A program made the translations under genes and the position numbers. Positions 7,959 to 12,145 of a stretch of 12,145 bases of DNA are shown here, one piece after another (position 1 is the first letter of the stretch; every line of letters begins with the position of its first letter). Below the pieces are notes generated by a model. That model ran no database searches, was not told the origin of the DNA, and saw only the letters and a program-made list of their open reading frames with translations. The DNA comes from GCA-2746235 sp049609225 (GTDB taxonomy: Bacteria > Planctomycetota > UBA1135): assembly GCA_049609225.1 (NCBI GenBank), contig JBMYYH010000092.1, positions 1 to 12,145 of the forward strand. The letters run 5' to 3'.

Positions 7959-10264
7959 TCCACGCTCTCCTGGTAATCCGCCTGCACCGCCTGCTCGACG
8001 ATGCCACTGAAGGGGTCATGCAGATAAGCCACGATGCTCACCTGACCGGGGTCGATCTTCGTCGACATCAACACCGTCTGCCCGACGCCATCCGCCATGG
8101 CTTGCTTCAAGTAAGCCTCGTTGGTGGCGGCCACTTCGGCAAGCGACTGCTCGAAGGTGTATTCAAAAACACCTTCCTCCAACTTGGCGGTCACTCCACC
8201 CATGGTTGGGGTCAACGCAGCCCGCGCGACATTGCGGTGGATCACGGTGGTCGACAGCCCGGGGTAAAGCACGCCGCGTTCGGCTAAGACCACATGCAGC
8301 TTGTAACCGGAGGCGGCTCCAGGCTTGGCGGCTTTCACCACCACCTTGCCGCGGACGACATCCTCCACCACGGTCAGGTCGACCACTTCCAGGGTCCAGT
8401 CGGCATCCATGGCCAAGGCATCGTGCGCCTTATCCCGCACTTCGCGATACATGCCTTCGCGATCGCGCGGACGTCCGGCGCCTGGCGCAGGAATAGTGCC
8501 ATTGATCACATGGTAGGCCGCATCCGGAATCCCACGGCGGGATGCGATTTCCACCGCGTAGGGATTCACCAAGGGTTCCAAACCACGCTCCAACATGTGA
8601 TAGGAAAGGAATGCCGCGGGGCCATCCTCGAAATGGCTCATCAAGGCTTCGTTGGCCAAAGCACCCGCGATGGCGCCGCCTTTCTCATCACCAAAGTTTC
8701 CATTGGTGAAGAACTCGACCAGGATCACACGATTGGTCTGGTTTTCCGCATCGGCTTCATACTTTTTGGCCGCACCGAAGTTCAACACTTTGCCTTCGAT
8801 CATGCGCTCGATCAGATCCACCGAGAAAGGCTCTTCGGCAGCGAACTTTGCCTGCACGCGCTCCAAAGCCTCGATTGCCTGCGGCCCACTTTCGGGCTTG
8901 ATCGCAGCCTGCACAAAGCGGGAGAAGGCACGGCGATAACGACCTTCCTGCTCGTAATAGCGACCGAGATTGAGATTGATCATGCCATCTTCCGGCAACC
9001 CAAAAGCCGCCGATAAAAGATGACGCCAAGCCTTTTCACCGTCGCCACTGGCAAGATGGACTTCGCCTAACTGGCTATGAATCTCGTGAATGGCATCGGG
9101 ATAACGATCATCCCGACCCGAGGCGATGCCGATCTCGCCGGCCATCACCTGATACTCCGGCCAACCGTCTTCGCGCATTGCCTTCATCAGATCAAGTGCC
9201 GCGGTAGCACGTAGATCTTCCTGAAACAATTTGTCGCGCCACTGCATGGCGGTGAGCACTTCCTCATCGGTGCCACCATCATCGACGCGCATCCACACCA
9301 ACTGGTCTGCAGCCTCTGCAGCCAAACGCGATTCTGGCCAGGCGTCGAGGTAAGCCTCGAGGGCATCGGCTTCTTCTTCGAGCAGTGCCTTGAAGAAGGC
9401 CAGGTCTGCATCGGGATAATCCGGGGCATCGGCAGGCGTGAGGCGCACCCAAGCATTGACGCGATCGATCTCGATGCGCATCTGTTCGAACAGATTCGTA
9501 CCCACCACACCGACGGCGCGATCGGGATGCACTTGCACCAACTCCGCCGGGCGGAATGCGATGAACTCCCCAAGGTCCAAGCTGCCGACCTTCAAAGCAC
9601 CGACATCCCCGGCAGGCGCCTCGAAAGCGCTGGCCAGATCTCGATCGATGATGGAATCAAAACGGGAACCGCCTAAGGCAAGTCCGCGTTGGCGTCCGTC
9701 GCGCATGACCACGGGCAACCAGATGAGATCATTGACCTCGGTCACCTGGACCACCACGCTGCCTGAAGAAGCCTCAGGTAGAAGGTTGTCCTTGGCACGG
9801 GCTGGGGTCAACTCGACATAACCATTGGGGATGTCATAGACCAGGTGGTAATCCTTCAGCACCTGTGCGCCGAGCGTGCCGACGACCGCGTTCTCCCCCA
9901 TCTCCGCACTGTGGTACTTGGTGAAATCGTCGAGGAAGTCTTCATCACCGTGCTCGCGCCCCGGCACGCTGACCTTGAAATCAGGGAAGTGCAGGGTCAG
10001 GGGAATCTGCTGCCCATCTTCGGATTCGGCACCCAAAGGATGGGCAGCCTTGTTGTGCAGCTGCAACCCACAAGCGGTGTCCAGGTCCAAGAACAGATTG
10101 ACCGGGATGCGTCGGGTTGGGCTGCTGATGTCGCACTCGAACAGAAGGCGGCCGGCGACCACACGGACGGGGAAACGTCCGCCTTCTTGGGCCATGGCTT
10201 GGTCGGCGAAAATCGCCAGGACCATCGCCACAAGGATGGCGACCCTTCGGAAAGGCAGTTGCAC
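7955..10264 (-). CDS. Exported multidomain protein: tandem aspartyl-protease-like, helical repeats, Cys-less thioredoxin-like
   Basis: With the GTG at 10264 the product has 769 residues. It opens MQLPFRRVAILVAMVLAIFA and then DQAMA|Q, a textbook signal peptide. Two retropepsin-like domains follow: one (about 30-155) with LFLDLDTACG in place of the catalytic hhDTGA and the late strand VVGTLGAQVLKDYHLVYD; another (about 170-276) with GLALGGSRFDS and VVGTNLFEQMRIEID, lacking the Asp-Thr-Gly. Neither looks catalytic. A helical TPR-like part (about 285-480) comes next, then a thioredoxin-like domain (about 512-590) with RVILVEFFTNGN where the family has a CxxC, and a later GIPDAAYHVING corresponding to the cis-Pro strand. 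A beta domain ends the protein. An alternative TTG at 10321 has GGAG 6 nt upstream but overlaps the possible extension of the preceding gene. The stop overlaps the next ATG as ATGA. Role unknown; periplasmic binding is more likely than catalysis. Confidence 0.85.
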   Translation of the reverse strand: MQLPFRRVAILVAMVLAIFADQAMAQEGGRFPVRVVAGRLLFECDISSPTRRIPVNLFLDLDTACGLQLHNKAAHPLGAESEDGQQIPLTLHFPDFKVSVPGREHGDEDFLDDFTKYHSAEMGENAVVGTLGAQVLKDYHLVYDIPNGYVELTPARAKDNLLPEASSGSVVVQVTEVNDLIWLPVVMRDGRQRGLALGGSRFDSIIDRDLASAFEAPAGDVGALKVGSLDLGEFIAFRPAELVQVHPDRAVGVVGTNLFEQMRIEIDRVNAWVRLTPADAPDYPDADLAFFKALLEEEADALEAYLDAWPESRLAAEAADQLVWMRVDDGGTDEEVLTAMQWRDKLFQEDLRATAALDLMKAMREDGWPEYQVMAGEIGIASGRDDRYPDAIHEIHSQLGEVHLASGDGEKAWRHLLSAAFGLPEDGMINLNLGRYYEQEGRYRRAFSRFVQAAIKPESGPQAIEALERVQAKFAAEEPFSVDLIERMIEGKVLNFGAAKKYEADAENQTNRVILVEFFTNGNFGDEKGGAIAGALANEALMSHFEDGPAAFLSYHMLERGLEPLVNPYAVEIASRRGIPDAAYHVINGTIPAPGAGRPRDREGMYREVRDKAHDALAMDADWTLEVVDLTVVEDVVRGKVVVKAAKPGAASGYKLHVVLAERGVLYPGLSTTVIHRNVARAALTPTMGGVTAKLEEGVFEYTFEQSLAEVAATNEAYLKQAMADGVGQTVLMSTKIDPGQVSIVAYLHDPFSGIVEQAVQADYQESVE

Positions 10265-10274
10265 GATCTTCAGC

Positions 10275-10415
10275 CTAGAACTCTTCGCTGGAATCGTCGG
10301 CCTGGCCACGCGGGACCCCAACGATTTCTCCGAAAGCCCAGTTCTGTTCCGTCATCTGTACTTCAATGGCACTCGAGGCCGGCACGCTCACGGCGACCGG
10401 CACGAATCCCGTGCC
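10275..10415 (-). other. In-frame continuation of the preceding gene after TGA (46 codons to TAG)
   Basis: Directly after the TGA at 10418-10416 the frame stays open for 46 codons and ends at TAG (10277-10275). The residues look like real protein: GTGFVPVAVSVPASSAIEVQ alternates hydrophobic and small residues like beta strands, then MTEQNWAFGEIVGVPR, then an acidic tail GQADDSSEEF typical of a C-terminus. About 72% of third codon positions are G or C. If translated, the junction would be GSC-X-GTG, with X at the TGA, in a 382-residue protein. The following gene's GTG would then lie 10 nt after the TAG, matching the tight packing of the operon. Other genes here end in ordinary TGA, so global code change is excluded. 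Selenocysteine insertion, a nonsense mutation or a base-call error remain possible. Confidence 0.5.
10368..10415 (-). promoter_or_regulatory. SECIS-like stem-loop just downstream of the in-frame TGA
   Basis: Counting from the first base after TGA (+1 = 10415), bases +15 to +23 pair with +29 to +38: nine pairs including one U-G wobble, a single bulged U at +32 and a 5-nt loop CGUGA that starts 24 nt after the TGA. The G at the second loop position and the spacing fit the published bacterial SECIS pattern as I remember it (loop 16-37 nt from UGA, G in the first two loop bases). An outer GGCAC (+1 to +5) can pair with GTGCC (+44 to +48), closing the whole element. A competing six-pair hairpin directly after TGA (+1 to +17, loop GGATT) is also possible. 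In G+C-rich DNA such hairpins arise by chance, so this is suggestive only. Confidence 0.35.
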
Positions 10416-11423
10416 TCAGCAACTGCCAGGGAACACTGCCCTGGCAACCTCCAAGCTATTGACCTTGTCGACGATGCGGAATACCGGCGACTTGCCGACA
10501 GGCTTCCAATTCAAGTACTCCTCACCGGAGGCACCGTAGTACCAGATGTAATCCGGACGGAATGCGACTTCCGCACCTTGGCGCTGGAACTCGAACTCTG
10601 CGCGGACGGGGCCGCCCCAGACGATTTCCTGGGCAGCTTCGGTCGAGACGGCAACCGGTTGAGTCGAGCCTGGAGCCAACATCACGGCCTGTTCGCCCAA
10701 CCCAATCTTGCCGGAGACGATGCGGTAACGGCCGACGGGAACCTGCACTGGACCTTCCACACTTGCGAGGTCGAAACAATGCTTGCCATCGGTGCTCTTG
10801 ACCACGGCCGAGAGCAACTTGCCCTTGCCTTGAAATCCTGCTGCCACACTCAGGCTTCCCAACTCTCCGACGTAGGGAGCGAGGCGCAGCTGACTTCCGG
10901 CCTCATCCATTGCGAGGGCGTGGACTTCGCCATCCAACAGGATGGTGCTGCCGAGCCAAGTGGCGATCTTGCCTTGCCCCATCAGGATGGCATCCTGTCC
11001 GGCTTCGCCGAAAATGCCATCGTTGTCCTGATCGATCAGGGAGATCTTTTGCCCATCCAGTTTGCCGACTTGAGCGCCACTGCATGCGAAGGACCAACCA
11101 TCGGCATCGCGCTTCAGGCGGATCGCATAGCGGAAGCCATCTTCGTGGCGCAAGAGAGCACTACCTTCTTCACCATCGATGCGGACATCGGTTGCACCAT
11201 CCCCATCCAAGTCGAGCAGAAGGTTGGTACCTTCCATTCCCACCGTGAAGGTGTATTTGCCATCAGCAAGATGGATGGCTTCACCCACCGAGGTAAAGGT
11301 TTCCTTCGGCAATTCGATGGTCCAATCGCGATAACGCTTATGGCGCATCGGCACTTCCAGATCACCGGTTCCCGCAGGCGCGGTGATACCGGTCATAGAA
11401 AGAAAAAGGCATTCCAGTAGCAT
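10416..11423 (-). CDS. Exported beta-rich protein with DxDxDG motifs; possible UGA-recoded C-terminus
   Basis: Read conventionally this is 335 residues. It begins MLLECLFLSMTGITA, a short hydrophobic leader that lacks the usual basic residues, so export is likely but not certain. The body is mostly predicted beta strands with two calcium-type loops: DLDGDGATD (71-79) and DQDNDGIFGE (131-140). Similar DxDxDG loops are common in exported Planctomycetota proteins (family knowledge). A hydrophobic beta region near the end reads YIWYYGASGEEYLNW (292-306) and then PVFRIVDK (313-320). The annotated end is FPGSC followed by TGA (10418-10416). The same frame continues for 46 sense codons of plausible beta-strand protein to TAG, described separately. 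Start ATG 11423 has a weak AAGAGA 5 nt upstream. It is probably the first gene of the large operon. I recognise no named family. Confidence 0.82.
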   Translation of the reverse strand: MLLECLFLSMTGITAPAGTGDLEVPMRHKRYRDWTIELPKETFTSVGEAIHLADGKYTFTVGMEGTNLLLDLDGDGATDVRIDGEEGSALLRHEDGFRYAIRLKRDADGWSFACSGAQVGKLDGQKISLIDQDNDGIFGEAGQDAILMGQGKIATWLGSTILLDGEVHALAMDEAGSQLRLAPYVGELGSLSVAAGFQGKGKLLSAVVKSTDGKHCFDLASVEGPVQVPVGRYRIVSGKIGLGEQAVMLAPGSTQPVAVSTEAAQEIVWGGPVRAEFEFQRQGAEVAFRPDYIWYYGASGEEYLNWKPVGKSPVFRIVDKVNSLEVARAVFPGSC

Positions 11424-11561
11424 GTGAATCTCTTGGGTGGGGCCTGTGGTTCGGCGTAAAAAACGCGTTCTAGCGAGGATAACCGAATATGGCGGTCATC
11501 CCCCTTCGGCTGAGCTGGAAATCTAGACGTACTCAGGCTTCCTAGGCTTCCCGAAGGGCTT
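11424..11561 (-). promoter_or_regulatory. 138-bp intergenic region, probable promoter region of the large operon
   Basis: The only clear non-coding gap upstream of the operon. It should hold the promoter for the gene at 11423, but I see no convincing -35/-10 pair on the minus strand; TATCCT and TAGAAC hexamers near 11470-11485 lack a well-spaced partner. A short palindrome GCGT-A5-ACGC lies at 11454-11466, and AGGCTTCC is directly repeated on the plus strand around 11534-11550. Neither resembles a known operator. Confidence 0.3.
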
Positions 11562-11567
11562 CTAGGA
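11540..11567 (-). terminator. Inverted repeat at the end of the XRE regulator gene (possible weak terminator)
   Basis: On the minus strand TCCTAG (which contains the TAG stop of the regulator gene) and CTAGGA form a six-pair stem, with an inner CCC-TTC-GGG hairpin between them. There is no U-run afterwards, so it does not qualify as a standard intrinsic terminator. It could instead be a rho-dependent pause or a small operator. Confidence 0.3.
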
Positions 11568-11816
11568 TTCCTCCTCCTTTGCGTCTTCCTGCGGCAGAGA
11601 CTCATCCGGGTAGGCGAAAACGCCATCCAGCGGCACATCTAGGGTGCGCGCGATGAGAAATGCAACTTCCAAGGAGGGGGAATACTTGCCCTGTTCGATC
11701 GCGAGGATGGTCTGACGCGTCACGCCGACCTTCTTGGCGAGTTCGGCTTGGGTCATCTCATCCTTGAGAAAGCGCAGGGTGCGGATGGAGTTAGTGACTC
11801 TGGTGGGTTTCACCAT
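11562..11816 (-). CDS. Small XRE-family (Cro/CI-type) transcriptional regulator
   Basis: An 84-residue protein that is essentially one HTH_3 domain. The helix-turn-helix lies at about 22-44, with TQAELAKKVGVTRQTILAIE and then QGKYSPSLE, a near-consensus XRE recognition region. The pattern N-S-I-R-T-L-R at the start and the helix after it (VAFLIARTLDVPLDGVF) match the short YozG-like subgroup (family knowledge). The acidic tail (71-84) is not part of the DNA-binding fold. The ATG follows the stop of the membrane-protein gene by 2 nt, with GGGGG about 9 nt upstream. Short XRE regulators of this type often sit next to a small multi-helix membrane protein, as here, and may regulate their own unit; the target is unknown. 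Confidence 0.92.
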   Translation of the reverse strand: MVKPTRVTNSIRTLRFLKDEMTQAELAKKVGVTRQTILAIEQGKYSPSLEVAFLIARTLDVPLDGVFAYPDESLPQEDAKEEES

Positions 11817-11818
11817 GC

Positions 11819-12136
11819 CTAAAACCCCCGCTTATACAGGGTCAGCTTCACGATACAGCCCACCACAGAGGCAATGGCACCGCTCGCATAGATGGTGTTG
11901 CCGATCCAGAAATGATCGGCCTCCGCGATGGTCAGGATCAGGGCATTCAGCACACCGATCGAGAACACGATGTAGCCGACGACCTCGCCCCGGCGGTCGA
12001 TGTCCTTATCGCGCTCATCGGCCTCGAATTCTTCATCCGAACAGCCATCCTTCACGGCCGCAGGAATGGCGATGAGGATGGAACCCACAATCGAGACGAC
12101 AATCGTGGCCACCACCGACCAGATCAGGGGCCACAT
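11819..12136 (-). CDS. Small three-helix membrane protein beside the XRE regulator
   Basis: A 105-residue hydrophobic protein with three likely membrane helices (about 5-26, 52-70 and 78-98). Between the first two is a charged loop with DEEFEADERDKDIDRRGE (34-51), resembling the DERD/DERE loop of DUF2178-type proteins that accompany YozG-like regulators; this similarity is from memory and the family name is tentative. The ATG at 12136-12134 is the first Met in the window, but the frame remains open to the window edge (ACG-CCC-TAT precede it) and no Shine-Dalgarno can be judged, so the true start may lie upstream. The stop is 2 nt before the regulator's ATG, so the two genes are almost certainly co-transcribed. 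Function unknown; a sensor or modulator of the regulator is a speculative option. Confidence 0.8.
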   Translation of the reverse strand: MWPLIWSVVATIVVSIVGSILIAIPAAVKDGCSDEEFEADERDKDIDRRGEVVGYIVFSIGVLNALILTIAEADHFWIGNTIYASGAIASVVGCIVKLTLYKRGF

Positions 12137-12145
12137 ATAGGGCGT

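Noticed and set aside
8153..8176. Perfect 8-bp inverted repeat GAAGGTGT / ACACCTTC with an 8-nt loop
   Set aside because: It lies inside a well-supported coding region, the bases encode conserved-looking residues (EEGVFEYTF), and there is no U-run or regulatory context.
10399..10415. GGCACG-GGATT-CGTGCC hairpin as a transcription terminator of the upstream gene
   Set aside because: There is no U-run after the stem, it lies in an open frame inside a tightly packed operon, and it overlaps the SECIS-like stem-loop.
9876..11420. Long open frame on the plus strand (about 514 codons)
   Set aside because: It spans two minus-strand genes with clear signal peptides and domain motifs, and its own product looks random.
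1..12145. Genome-wide use of UGA as a sense codon
   Set aside because: At least five genes in the window end in TGA exactly at ATGA overlaps or a 2-nt junction with the next gene, so TGA is a normal stop here.

Overview
The window (roughly 60% G+C by eye) is almost fully coding, and every gene I can support lies on the minus strand. Read 5'->3' on that strand it runs from high to low coordinates. The gene set suggests a Gram-negative-type bacterium with exported and envelope proteins. The MoxR-DUF58-BatA-VWA cluster joined to a vWA/glutamine-amidotransferase-like protein, and exported proteins with thioredoxin-like or DxDxDG motifs, resemble Planctomycetota. That assignment is an inference from gene style, since the window has no rRNA or other marker gene.

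Region A (12136-11562) is a compact two-gene unit: a small three-helix membrane protein followed 2 nt later by an 84-residue XRE-type regulator. A 138-bp gap with a small inverted repeat separates it from the rest. Region B (11423 to about 10275) encodes an exported beta-rich protein with two DxDxDG calcium-type loops. Its annotated end is a TGA at 10418-10416. The frame stays open and protein-like for 46 more codons to a TAG at 10277-10275. A bulged stem-loop in the bacterial SECIS size range sits just after the TGA, so this is a candidate selenocysteine (Cys-Sec) protein or, failing that, a broken or mis-sequenced gene.

Region C (about 10264 down to the window edge) is a tightly packed run of seven genes: an exported multidomain protein (two degenerate aspartyl-protease-like domains, helical repeats, a cysteine-free thioredoxin-like domain); a membrane protein with a long charged disordered part; a MoxR AAA+ ATPase; a DUF58 protein; a BatA-type membrane protein; a large vWA/amidotransferase-like membrane protein; and the start of another exported protein cut by the window edge. 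Four junctions are ATGA overlaps, one has a 2-nt gap and one a 27-nt gap, so this looks like one translationally coupled operon.

From family knowledge, MoxR ATPases act as chaperones on partner vWA proteins, usually at the cell envelope. DUF58 and the BatA/VWA proteins are the usual partners, and the exported neighbours are plausible periplasmic or surface clients. The actual substrate is unknown. No tRNA, rRNA, insertion sequence, CRISPR array or origin was recognised.
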